Source: Epiperipatus broadwayi
Lineage: Eukaryota; Onychophora; Udeonychophora; Euonychophora; Peripatidae
Reading direction: 5' to 3'
DNA: 64,000 nucleotides
Assembly: GCA_028023455.1 (NCBI GenBank)
Contig: JAQFVV010000064.1
Span: 708,825 to 772,824 of the forward strand
This document shows positions 46,765 to 57,883 of this stretch, piece after piece (position 1 is the first letter of the stretch; every line of letters starts with the position of its first letter). A program made the translations under genes and the position numbers. A model generated the notes under the pieces. The model saw only the letters and a program-made list of their open reading frames with translations. It was not told where the DNA came from and made no database searches.

Positions 46765-48215
46765 ATGCCTAAATGCGCTAAAACTCAGGCCAAGGTGAAG
46801 CTAAGTACAAATTGTAATATTAATTGGTTGAGTGCTTTCAAGAAGTTTTATCTTCTCATAATTATAGAAAATGGGTTGTATGAGCATGATAGAAAATCTA
46901 TATGACAAATATTTGGACAAGAGAAGCATGCTTCCTTCTGCTTTATAGCTGAAGTACTGTTAGCTATAACTCATGCTTCTTTGATTTTACATTTAGAGTC
47001 ATGGAATTCTATGGATGTGATGGAAGCAGAAGACAGTTCGAATATATGGCCAGTGGACCTTTGGTGTTTTAAAAATATGGAATTATATTTGGGTTTATTC
47101 AGAGCTCTTTTGTATAAATAGCAATGCTGGGAGACATGAATAGAGAGAGATGCATAGGATTTACCATAGTATATGACACTGAAGCCAGTTTGGAAGAATG
47201 GGATCTCATATACTGTATTGGGTTTATTCAGAGCTCTTTTGTATAAATAGCAATGCTGGGAGACATGAATAGATAGAGATGCATGGGATTCACCATACTA
47301 TATAACACTAAAGCCAGTTTGGGAGCATGGGATCTCATATACTGTGTGAGGAGTTCAGAGGGTAGGTGGTCTTCAATTGTTAATTAATCTATTGGTTGAA
47401 GGGGGAGTTACAAAAGCAGCTTGAAAAAAGGAGAGAAGGCTTTTAATGAAGTTTTTAGTAAGGGAATGGATATGTGGAAGAAGCCATGGTATACTATCTC
47501 ATTAACATTAAATTCAATTCCAGAAATCTTATAAGAAATGTAAAACAAATTTACCATAAGTTACATACCAATTCTCCCAGAAAATGGTAGACCAGTACTT
47601 CTTCCTCCACATATTTGTTCCCTTACTAAAAACTTTATTAAAACCTTCTTTTCTTTTTTTCAAACTATGTTTTCATATCCCCTCTTCAACCAATAGACTA
47701 ATTAACAATTCAAAAGATTTCCTATTCTCTGATCAGAATCCTCATATATTGTACAATATCCCATTCTCCCAAATTGGCTGTAGGGTCATATACTTTGGTG
47801 AATCCCACACATCTCTCTCCACTCACATCTCTCAGCACTGTTACTTATACAAAAGAGCTCTCAATGAACTCAAATATAATTTCATCATTTTAGAACTCCA
47901 AAGGTTCACTAGTCATATATTTGAACTGACTTCTGCTTTTATCAAATGCATAGAATGCCATGATTCTAAAAGTAAAATCAAAGAAGTATGTCTTATAGCT
48001 AACACCACCTAAGGTATTAACTTGAAGGAAGCTTACTTCTCTCTCTCTCCAAAAAGTGAACTTTCTAATCCATTTTTCTCATAATTAAATATTTGTTGCA
48101 TACATGTTCTAATGGTTATGAGAAAGTAAACCTTCTCAGAAGTTCTCAGCCATTTAATATTACAATTTGTACTTAGCTTCACCATTGTCAGTGTTTTAGC
48201 CCATTTAGACATATA
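46765..48215. mobile_element. Second head-to-head PLE pair (3' halves)
   Basis: The minus copy (about 46765-47500) and plus copy (about 47575-48215) are inverted relatives sharing a 3' end with GCTAAGTACAAATTGTAATA. The minus copy has an internal direct duplication (about 47096-47200 against 47217-47345). Only the region from the end of the RT through GIY-YIG is present, so both copies are 5'-truncated. It belongs to a family different from the 6.2-10.1 kb pair and ends about 50 bp before the host gene's second exon. Confidence 0.72.
47584..48012 (+). pseudogene. PLE GIY-YIG fragment (plus copy)
   Basis: A 142-codon frame reads YNIPFSQIGCRVIYFGESHT followed by SLSTHISQH. It aligns with the PLE pattern Y-x-I-P-C-x-x-C...Y-I-G-E-x-x-x-S-L-x-x-R-I-x-x-H, although the cysteines and the catalytic YIG are altered (YFG) and R is replaced by H. 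The C-terminal KIKEVCLIA matches the corresponding segment at 1-198. The N-terminal ~50 residues correspond to the RT/linker region. It has no initiating context of its own and is a relic. Confidence 0.65.
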
Positions 48216-48269
48216 ATCATGATAATGATATATTGATCTATTATAATCATTATTATTTATTTATTTCAG

Positions 48270-49162
48270 TTATTCATGGCAATCCAGCTTTACTTGGTGG
48301 ACTCCTTGGAGATAATGGTTTACTAGGAGGACTTCTTGGAGGTAACAAAGGGCTATTGGGAGGACTTCTTGGAGGTGACAAAGGCCTGTTGGGAGAACTT
48401 CTTGGAGGTAATGGCCTATTGGGAGGACTTCTTGGAAATGAAGGACTATTAGGACAGCTTCTTGGAGAGAAAGGTTTGCTTATCAGTATTCTTGGAAAAG
48501 AAGGTATAGTATCACAACTTCTTTCTGATAATGGTGTATTAGGAGCAATTCTTGGAAGTGAAGGTTTATTGAATAAACTTCTTGGAAATAATGGTTTGGT
48601 AGAACAATTATTGTGTGCAATCCTTGGAGATAAAGGACTACTGGGACAGGTTTTGTCAGGAGGTAATCCTTTATCAGCCCTTTGTGAAAATATTCTTGGA
48701 CAAAATGGACTACTGGGACGACTTACTGGTAAAGATGGTCTATTAGTCAAACTTCTAGGAAAAGATGGTTGTCTTGAATATTTATTAAATGCATTAGCTG
48801 GTGAAGAAGGACTTTTGAAACAACTTGTAGATAGTATTATTCACATAGTCGAACAGTTATGCAAGATTCTTTCTTTGAAACCAACAAAAACTCGAAATAA
48901 TAAGGAAGCTCAAGAAATGTGTATGCAATTGCTGAATTTACCATGCTCTGTTGCAAAATCATGTTCTGTAAAAGATGCTATTTGCCCACATGTTACACAT
49001 GTTTTTGGAAGTGAAGATTGTTGTGAAAAAATTATTAGAGGTTCAGATCTCATTTGTCAAAAACTAAGTGGCTATTCACTTATTGATGAGAAAACAACAC
49101 CAAAAGAAGATAGTACAAAAGCAATCAAAATTTCACTGTGTAACAAACTGTTTCAAGACTAA
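48270..49162 (+). CDS. Coding exon 2: Gly/Leu-rich repeat domain and Cys-rich C-terminus of a secreted protein
   Basis: It follows the acceptor TTATTTCAG and reads in frame to TAA (49160-49162). Joined to 24389-24431 it gives 311 residues. Residues ~20-200 are tandem ~10-11-residue units of the type GLLGGLLGGNK, nearly identical at first and diverging later (ILG, LLN, LLS variants), consistent with amphipathic or hydrophobic helices. Residues ~200-217 form a helix-like segment, and ~226-311 a hydrophilic cysteine-rich tail. There are 12 cysteines between residues 130 and 305, including CC and the PCSVAKSC spacing, suggesting disulphides outside the cell. I do not recognise the family. The GLLGGLLG pattern superficially recalls the N-terminus of PLUNC-type surfactant proteins, but that is not evidence of homology. 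The frame's upstream ATG (48233) lies in the intron. The role could be structural, surface-active or defensive; this is unknown. Confidence 0.78.
48290..48490 (+). repeat. ~30-33-bp coding tandem repeats
   Basis: Units with the shared GGAGGACTTCTTGGAGGTAA block recur with 30-33-bp spacing. They encode the GLLGGLLG units; the near-identity of the first few points to recent expansion. Confidence 0.85.
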
Positions 49163-49191
49163 GTAAAAAAAGTATGTAAAGAAATATCATT

Positions 49192-49197
49192 AATAAA
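49192..49197 (+). promoter_or_regulatory. Poly-A signal
   Basis: AATAAA lies 30 bp after the stop codon, giving a very short 3' UTR. Confidence 0.7.
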
Positions 49198-49726
49198 AAA
49201 TAATTAAAAACAATCTAGTTTTGACAAATTTTCTAATGTTGATTTATAAACAAGAACAAAATCATTTTTGCAAAAAATTTTGGGGTGTTTTAATGAATGA
49301 AAGATGGAGTAAGATACTTAGATATCTGTCAATATTCTATCCACTGATATTAATAATACAGGTTGTATTAAAAATATGTTTTAATCATATTAAGATCATG
49401 GGTTTATGAACTTTTAGCACTTGATATCTAGAACAGCATGTCACATGAATGTTGAGCTGGTAATAAGATTCATTACTACTAAATTAAATTATGATTGAAG
49501 TTAATTAGACTTTTCTTTAATTAATAAATTCCAGCATCATTTTATACTTACTATTACTACTATTGTTGTTACTGCTACTATTATTATAAAGATTGAGATA
49601 TAACTTACTTTAATACAATAATGTTTAAATTAATATATTTATATTTCATAAATTAAATATACTTCATAAATTACTTCACAAAACAATTAATTAAATAGTT
49701 ATGAAACATCAACATATTCTTATTAA
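49198..49726. other. AT-rich spacer
   Basis: No gene. The open frame 49221-49409 shows no domain. Confidence 0.5.
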
Positions 49727-49828
49727 AACAAACAAAACTCACTATACATATTAACACACACAGCAAGATAGAGTAATCAATGGATGACAGAAGGTTTGTG
49801 CATAAAATCTCTATTTAGTGCCTACCCA

Positions 49829-49886
49829 TGCAATATCCCCAGACTAGTTTCTGGCTTGTGACATTCGTCAGCGAGGAGTCTTGGAT
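49829..49886 (-). ncRNA. Hammerhead ribozyme, family B left copy at 50 kb
   Basis: CTGACGA (49871-49865), GAAA (49851-49848) and helix III ACTAGTC are intact. Stem II (TGT/GCC) and outer helix I are weakened by substitutions. Confidence 0.7.
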
Positions 49887-50547
49887 CTGAGAGCACTGCA
49901 TCTAGATCTTAGTATCTAATGCAACCTTCTAGAAGCCACCTTTTATCTCCACTTAACTACAAAACTATGAGTCTTAAATTGAAAACACCTTAATATTTTC
50001 AATCCAAGCTCATTAGCTTATATAGTCATATAGGTGTAAACTCAGTTCAGTACTCATACATTTTGGTGTCTTTGGTTCTTTAATAACCATAATCACCAAT
50101 ATCCTATTAGGCAAGATTGGTTTTAAACCAATAAACATCACCATTTCTTATGCTTGCTTATAATTGTTATTAAAACAGGCAAAACTTATTATAAGTATTG
50201 CCACACACAGCAAGCTAGAATAATCAATGGATGCCAGAAGGTTTTGCCTATTTTAATAACAGTTATAAGCAAGTATAAGAAATGGTGATCATGTGATGTT
50301 TATTGGCTTAAAACGAATCCTGCCTGATAGGATATTGGTGACTATGATTATTAAAGAACCAAAGACACCAAAATGTATGGGTGCTAAACTGAGTTCAGAC
50401 CTTTATGACTATATAAGCTGATGAGCTTGGATTGAAAATATTAAGGTGTTTTCCATGTAAGACTCATAGTTTTGTAGTTAGTGGAGATAAAAGGTGGCAC
50501 ACTAGAGGGTTGAACTAGATCCTAACATATAGGTGCAGTTCTCTCAG

Positions 50548-50606
50548 ATCCAAGGCTCCTCACTGACAAAGGTCACAAGCCAAAAACTAGTCTGGGTATA
50601 TTGGAT
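50548..50606 (+). ncRNA. Hammerhead ribozyme, family B right copy at 50 kb (mutated core)
   Basis: The first core reads CTGACAA and the second AAAA, so it is expected to be dead. Outer helix I ATCCAA/TTGGAT is intact. Confidence 0.6.
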
Positions 50607-50770
50607 GAGTAGGCACTAGGTAGGAATTTTATGCACAAGCATTTCGGCATCCATTCCTTACTCTATCCTGCAGTGTGTGGCAATATGTATAATGAGTTTT
50701 TCCTGTTTTAATAATAGTTATAAGCAAGCATAAGAAATGGTGATCATGTGATGTTTATTGGCATATTCTT

Positions 50771-51737
50771 ATTACTTAATCTAATATTTTTGTGTGAATA
50801 AATTAATATATTTTAATCTTTATGCATAAAATTATTTTATTAAACATCATTAACAAAGTAGTTACAGAAAAAATTAAAAAGAAATCAGCATATTCTTGTT
50901 TTGCAGAAAGAGCAAAAATTGCTTTAACTTATTATATCAATCACTTGTTGATTAACTGTTAATATATAGGCATATCACCATATGACATCTGTACCAGTCA
51001 GATCATGGGTATTTGGTTGCACACCATGCACACTATTTCATTATGATGACCAAAGATACAACTTATGTGAGTAATAATCTTTTGACAATTATGTATAATT
51101 GTACTGAGCTTAATTATATTTATATTACAATGTTATTAGTGGTTGTCCAATAGATCATATGATAAGATAATATTTGTAATAAATGAATGTCAGTCATATT
51201 TTCTAACATTCCATTCTCCTACCACATAATAACTAACACTTATTGTGGTTTTTATTTTCTAGACCAATATTTATTCCTAAATGCTAAATGCTAGCTTTTA
51301 AATTTTCTGTTAGATAATTAGTTATATAAATCATGCACACATCTATTTATAATATGTTAGGAATATTCTGACATGCTGCTAAAAATAAGACAAGATTATA
51401 ATAAAATTAATAATTTAATAGTAATAGTTAGAAAAGTGTATCAAATATTCTTCTTTAACTTCTAGAGATTAAAAAACATTTTCTCTATTATACAGAATCC
51501 AACAATAATTATTTAGAATACATAATCATAAAAAAATAAATCTTACCAGTTTATAGTTTAAAATATGAATATTTTTACTTTTCTCTAGATTTGTAGATAT
51601 GTAAAAATGTATGTGTGCACACATATATTCAAGTTCCCTTTGCATAATTGCCATAATTCTGGTTTAAATTTCACTTCCAGAATTAACAGTCAGTGATAGA
51701 TGATTTTACAACAGAGGCAGTCCACCTTCCTGGTTTA
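50771..51737. other. AT-rich noncoding stretch
   Basis: No gene or recognisable repeat is seen. Confidence 0.5.
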
Positions 51738-52003
51738 TATACTGTCTTTTCCAAGAAACACACATTCACTATAATAGTTCTATATTTGTTTGTTGGTCTG
51801 GTCTCTTAGAAAGTATTGGCTACAAGGTTACTTCTTTTTGTACATGTATTCCTTTTTTTTCTCCTTTAGTAGTCCATCTAACTTATTTATATATTGTCTT
51901 TTCCACAAAACATACATGCACTATGATAATTCTGCATATATGTCTGGTCTCTTAGAAAGCATTGTCTATGATGTTACTTTTTTATATGTATTTCATTTTC
52001 TCT
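51738..52003. repeat. ~155-bp tandem duplication
   Basis: 51738-51865 and 51891-52003 share TGTCTTTTCCA, GGTCTGGTCTCTTAGAAAG and following blocks with moderate divergence. The open frame across them (51790-52077) has no domain. Confidence 0.65.
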
Positions 52004-54210
52004 TCTTCAGCAGGCTATTTATAAAACAAAATACCTGTAAGCCATTCCTGTTGAACAAATGTGGCCAGCACTTATAAAAGTTGGACTTTTGCTCACATTA
52101 GCAAAATTATTTTTTATTTCTTTATACTATATAAGCTTGGACTTTAAGCTCAATAATCAAAAAGCAATTTATAGCAATAGTTGAACCATCTTTTATAATG
52201 ACAACTTTGCTTCCTTGCCTACAAGTCAGTTGCCAGAAGAACAGCGAAAGAACAATGAAGACACACTTATACTATAGCAACAATTTTTGACTACATGACC
52301 AGATCCATGCAAAATAAATTAACATAAAAATTATGTTTTTGATTCTTATTTAATCTATTTTTTTACTGCAAAAGAAATAAATTAACAGATATGTAAATCT
52401 GCTTATCTGCTATTTACTGAGATAATATTATTACAAAAGAAAGAAAACTCCTTTGTATAAAATATTTAAACTTTAAAAAAAAAATATTTACAAGTTTTAT
52501 TTTTCAAAGTTTAATAGCCACACAAGACTTTACAAATATATTGTTGTCATGGAAATCCATTAATGAAATATAATAAATACAAAAAAAAAAAAATACAAAT
52601 TAAAATTTTACTTTATTTTTATTAAAGGAAATGCCCTTTTATTTTTAGTAAAATAAATATTAAAGGGTTTAAACCCAGGTATCATAATGTTCTGTGATAT
52701 TCATATTTTATTAATTGTTTAAAAAAACATGAATTAACAATTTCATAGATTGAAATTATTCTCCTTTTCTTTAGCTTATTTGTAATTGATATGCTTTTAC
52801 ATTTCAAACAACCAAGTTGGCTAAGTAAACGTTTATTTTGTATGTTAATTTCTTAGCTGTCTGATCGCATTTAAGGCTAACATATGGAATAAAGCTTTAC
52901 TTAGCCAATGTTCGAAACGTTAAAGCAAAACGTTTCAAAAATCAGATTTCATATACATATATATTAAATTATAACAGTAGACAATAATATATATTAAACA
53001 GAACTACTTTCAATTACATTTTAATTATTATTATCTGAAGTAGTTAGACAAAAAAATAAAACAGACACCATGTGATTTTCCAAGAACTGTATATATCAAT
53101 ATTATCAGCTTGACTATTTATTATAAAATCTTTAAATTGGAAAGACTGTCGCTTTAATTTTTCTCTTTTTATTACACTTTTCTTAAAATGCTAAAAAATA
53201 ATATTATAAATCAAATTATATGTAAATGTAAAAATTCATACAGTGGGGAATAAATATATACTTTGAAAAAAATATTTCAAGGAAAGTATTATGCAATCGT
53301 GTAAAAAAATGTTAAGAATAATCAGCCTTATATAGCCTCAGATTTCTTTGACCCTGAAAAATCTTGCAATTTTAAATTTAACTTTAATCCATATCATGCA
53401 ATAATATTAAATGAATAAAAGCATCATAAATAGAGAAAGATTAAAGAGACAATCCTTATAAACTAACTTATAAATTATATAATAAACAGAATCTGCTAAC
53501 ATCGATATAAACAATTCTTGAGACAATAAAGCTAATTACTCAAGGCTTTAATAGCTTTATAAATGTAGGTGATAATCATCGATTCTTAAGCTATCAACCA
53601 TCTGTACTTGTAGTCAAGGCAATCTTTAACAGCAAATGTGATACCACCTTTATCTATGGTCTTATATATTTGTATAGACACTAAAGATTGGGACTTGACC
53701 ATATGGTTTATATAAGACTTAAGTTGAAAATGATTACAATACAATCGAAAGTACTTCTGTTTAATTAATATATGATGTTATTGTCTACCATTATTGTAAT
53801 TTAAAATTTACATATAATATATTTTAACAGGTAGCTTGTTATTATGTATATAAACATTAATTCCTGTAATACATCAAAGTTTTTGAGTTATTGAAGGATC
53901 ATGTAAAGATTCTAAAAGTATTATCATTTCCAAAAAGTTTACATTATTTTTTAATTAACACAAGAATCTCGTTTAAATTAGCATTTTAAAAAGTAAATAA
54001 GCAATAAATGTAGATATCTGTTGTTTTAAAAAATTGTTTAATTGGGCAATTAAAGTTGGTTTGCTATAAAAATTAAGTAACAGTTCCTTTAATAGAAAAT
54101 ATTTTTTTCTTCCTCCCATTAATATTCAATTCTGATATTCTTATGTAAAGAAATTATACAATTTTCAGCTCTATTATATATATATATATATATACGTTAT
54201 TGTTTGGTAT
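52004..54210. other. AT-rich noncoding stretch
   Basis: No gene is supported. A (TA)n tract lies at about 54175-54194. Confidence 0.5.
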
Positions 54211-54290
54211 TATTTAGATGTGAACTGCTTTCGTATATATATATTATAACTATTTAGATGTGAACTGCTTTCGTATATATATATTATAAC
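54211..54290. repeat. Perfect 40-bp tandem duplication
   Basis: The unit starting TATTTAGATGTGAACTGCTT at 54211 is repeated exactly at 54251, next to a (TA)n tract. It is very recent by its identity. Confidence 0.92.
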
Positions 54291-57200
54291 TGATTAAATC
54301 TGTCAATGCTGATGATGGGCTAAAATGATCAATCTGATCTGATCAAAAATCTAAAAAAATCTAATTTAATTTAATCTAGCTAATCTGGTCTCCATTATGT
54401 AATAAACCATCATAAAGCACTAATAATATATACTAAAGCCTAATTTGTTTAAGCTATAATAAAACGAAAAAATAATGAGATTATCTGCTCCAGACAACAA
54501 CAAATCTATCACGATTACAAAGTAAACTGCAATGAGCAGTGAAATCGTATATTATTGCCCTAAACAATAATATATGATTAAGCTAATTGTTTCATTAGTA
54601 ATTTAATGAAAATCAATTCAAATCAATAACTAAAGCAGATTCCAATATACTTTATTAATCCATTGTTATTGTAATAATTCAAACCTATTTAATATTTAAT
54701 GATACTGCGTTTTATCTAAACAGATGAGCTTCTAAATAACTATAATTGCATTTTTACAAAACGTTTTTAAATATATACGCTATTTAAATGTTGAAACAAA
54801 ATAATCCTTGGCTCAAATGTATATCTAGTTTAACAAAACGCTAAATAAAAAGTATAAACATTTGATTTGTATCTTTCAATAAAGTGATACATAATTATTT
54901 CTATTTTAATATTTAATTAACAATATTCTATTGAAATCAATTAGTTTTTATATTATTTTGGAAAAGACTTTGAAAACTTATGCATTCCTTTAAATGTTTA
55001 AGCAAATTAATCTACATCTAGTTTAATAAGACGCTTTAACGCAATGTATAAATAATTTATTCGTATCTTCCAATAAAGCGATACATAATTATTGCTTCGT
55101 TTATATTTTAAAATAGAATACTCCACAAGAATTTATTATCAACCAATCTATTAGCTAATTTCTAACTCTACAATGTCCAATCACATTATATAAAAGATAT
55201 ATTAAGTTTCCATTGAATGTTTATTAACCTATAATTATTAATATTATTTACTGAATCCTCAAATAATCGAATATGAAATTGGTTTGGGTAACAATTAAAC
55301 TATATGATTATAAAGGACATTTATTCCAATTCAAAGATAATATTCAATTAAACCAGTCAATAAAATTTTACTCTTCATTTTATAGAATTTAAAAATATAT
55401 ATATTTAAGACAAGTTATTCTAAACCAATGATAAAATACGATCTATTTAGATTTTTATGACGGGGTTAGACAAGCAAAGAAATGATAAACTCTAAGCTAA
55501 TGGTATGACTTAACTGTAATATTAACTAAAATAAAATGTAATATATAATATGCAAATGCAGAAATAAATATAAAATTTATATGTGAATAAATAAAAAATG
55601 ATAATATGCAAAACATACCATATTTTATATTCTAGTTCACTTACCAAGTTGAGTTTGAATCTTGAACCGAATTTTAAAATAACAAAATCATCTTAAGCAA
55701 TCCCAATAAAAAAGAAATGAAACGAGTCGTAGCATTTACATCAACTCAATTTATAGGATTATATAAAAAAAGAATTGGTAAAATTAATAACAAAATACAA
55801 TAGGATATTAATCTATATTTCTCACTGATTGAATTAATAAAAAAATTGATAAAATTTCTGTGAGTAACTCTAAAATGTGTTGCAAAACTATTACACGTAT
55901 ACATAAAAAAATGAATGGAAGGAGAGATTTTGAATATCTTAATGAAAAATTTTCTAGATAACAGATACCAAATATATGCAATTAAATAAAATGGATTTCT
56001 ATTTGTTCATTAGCATAATAATTGAACAAACATAAAATAAAACTCTATATTTAAATTTCTTTTCTGTCCGACATTTCTAGTTAAATTTTAAAACATACAA
56101 AATTCAAACTGAATATTAAAAAAAAAACCATTGGTCACATTAACACTAAAATTTAAATAATCTATAAAGGAATCTCTCCGAGCCCTTCATTCGTAAACCC
56201 TATTAAATCCAAATATATACTAATTATGATATAAAATAAAATGTGAACTATTCTTTTGAAAAATATATAAAAATATTCACGCATATGCATAAAAAATCAT
56301 ACCCTCACTGAAAGTCCGTCCATTTTCATTATCCATTGATTCATCGTAGTTTATTTGTCCTCAATCCTAAGATGGAGAGATGAGTTTATTTCAGAAAAAA
56401 AGATAAGTTGAACTTTCAATGTTTCCTTTCATTGGCAATAAAGTTCAGATAGAATAATCTGTGAACTAACAGCCCTTTGTTTCTTTTTTCTTTTTAAAGA
56501 GGAGAGTGGAATTTAATTGACGGTTTTATAATATAAATTAATCCAGTTGATCCTGAATATTTTCTTAGCTTGTAACATATGATAGTTATACTCCGATTTT
56601 TAAACCTGGACTCTCTTTGTTTTAAAAAAATAGCCGATTTCATATAATGCATTTTTTTAAATAGGTTTCCCTTTTCGCATTTTTTTGCCATCTTCTTTGA
56701 AACTTTTTCACAAACTACCATTCAACTGAATGAACTGGCAGATAATTTAGGTTTCTATTCTTCCATATTTTTATAGTTTAACAGTTTCAAAATTATTGAA
56801 GAATTTTTATTTAAAAGAACACAGAAACACTTCAGTTCTTGGTAATGACAAAAAGATGAGAGCCCCTATTATAGTCTTTTCTGGCTGTTTATAGTATGCT
56901 CTTTCTGATGTTATGCTGTCATAACAACTGTTGGAATTCATTCAAATAAAGCTTAATGGCAAATGTGTTCCAGTGTTTTCCCGCTTTGTTTTGCAAGTGC
57001 GATGTAAGTTTGGAGAAAAATTGATACATTGAAATGAAGTCTTAGTTCGATATGATTTTTCCTATTATGTTTAAACCAAAACAAAGAATTGATTTTACAA
57101 CCTTGAGACCTTTTATAAATATAAATAATTTACATGTGTTTTTTAATAATAATTTTTTTTTAATTAATTTACAAACAAAAATATCTGACATAAAAACATT

Positions 57201-57564
57201 CAACTATATGTAATAATGTTACTATGATGACTGCGGTAACAGAAATAAAAATATGTAAAAATAATATTTATCCTATTCAAGTAAACTGTTATATCTCACT
57301 GAATCATTTCCAAAATTTATTTATTTCCCTATATGTTTTTTTTAGTTTGATTATAACAAATTTAGTATTTTGAAGCTAGAATTAGCAGTAAACAATACTA
57401 TTTAAAAAGCTTTAGGTTGCCATGGTTATCAACTTAAACTTATATTTTCAAGATCTCCCATTATCCACTTATCATGTAAAAGAAAAACCAAACAAGATCA
57501 AGAAACTTCTTTATTTTTTATATACTTTGATGATTAATCTGAATATTCCCAACATATATATGAT
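54291..57564. other. AT-rich stretch with a ~193-bp direct repeat
   Basis: 54770-54896 and 54963-55090 share ATCTAGTTTAA and AATAAAG(T/C)GATACATAATTATT blocks at 193-bp offset. No gene is supported; the open frames at 56494-56721 and 57422-57652 lack domains. Confidence 0.5.
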
Positions 57565-57742
57565 GATCACTAGATGGAGCTTACCAATAGCTCTAATCAA
57601 GCTTTATTTTTATAAATGCGGAAGAGAAAGAACTCAAAATCTTTATCATTAAGTCCCTAATTCCAGACCAATTAGTTTTCGAGCTTATGGCTCACCTCAG
57701 TGGAGTTGATTAGAGATATTGGTAAGCTCCATCTAGTGATAA
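57565..57742 (-). mobile_element. Ribozyme family F repeat with inverted flanks
   Basis: ATCACTAGATGGAGCTTACC starting at 57567 recurs inverted, ending at 57740. The ~35-bp arms enclose a hammerhead-like structure on the minus strand. It is shorter than the other families and may be a minimal cassette like the one at 30.4 kb. Confidence 0.65.
57654..57716 (-). ncRNA. Hammerhead-like ribozyme, family F (core mutated)
   Basis: On the minus strand: CTGAGGT (57700-57694; A9 changed to T), perfect stem II GAGC-CATAA-GCTC, then GAAA with one extra A, a near-self-complementary helix III (ACTAATTGGT) and C17 at 57666. Helix I is TGGA/TCCA, an asymmetric loop, then eight pairs ATTAGGGA/TCTCTAAT with one G-U. 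The fold is preserved but the core changes suggest inactivity. Confidence 0.65.
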
Positions 57743-57843
57743 TTTAAATGCAGGCTTAAAAACAAGTTACAAAATTTATGACTTGTTTTATTAATTATAT
57801 ATATATATAAATTATTAATCAATGTCTGTATCAATGTTTTGAA

Positions 57844-57883
<40 letters not shown>

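Larger units (their letters stand above)
24432..48269 (+). other. Large intron (~23.8 kb) loaded with mobile elements
   Basis: It is bounded by GTAAGA at 24432 and TTATTTCAG ending at 48269. It contains a SINE, ribozyme families B, C, D and E, a non-LTR RT fragment, a Ty3/gypsy relic and a head-to-head PLE pair. Further small exons inside cannot be excluded, but none is needed to keep frame. Confidence 0.6.
49727..50770. mobile_element. Ribozyme family B cluster: full unit, partial unit, inverted unit
   Basis: A minus-sense unit (about 49727-50177), a ~63-bp partial restart (about 50178-50240) and an inverted unit (about 50240-50770). Tail segments related to ATCACATGATCACCATTTC occur at about 50120-50160, 50270-50305 and 50735-50760. 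The overall foldback has arms of nearly 500 bp. Confidence 0.8.

Noticed and set aside
48233-48268. Start of the repeat protein at the in-frame ATG 48233
   Set aside because: The stretch before 48270 reads like intron (T-rich tract ending TTTCAG) and gives no signal peptide, whereas the exon at 24389 does.
48274-48750. 158-codon minus-strand open frame opposite the repeat exon, rich in S/P/R
   Set aside because: It is the antisense shadow of the GLLGGLLG coding repeats; no splice, start or domain evidence supports it.
54308-54350. CTGATGATGGGC as a hammerhead core
   Set aside because: No GAAA or cleavage-site context; chance match.
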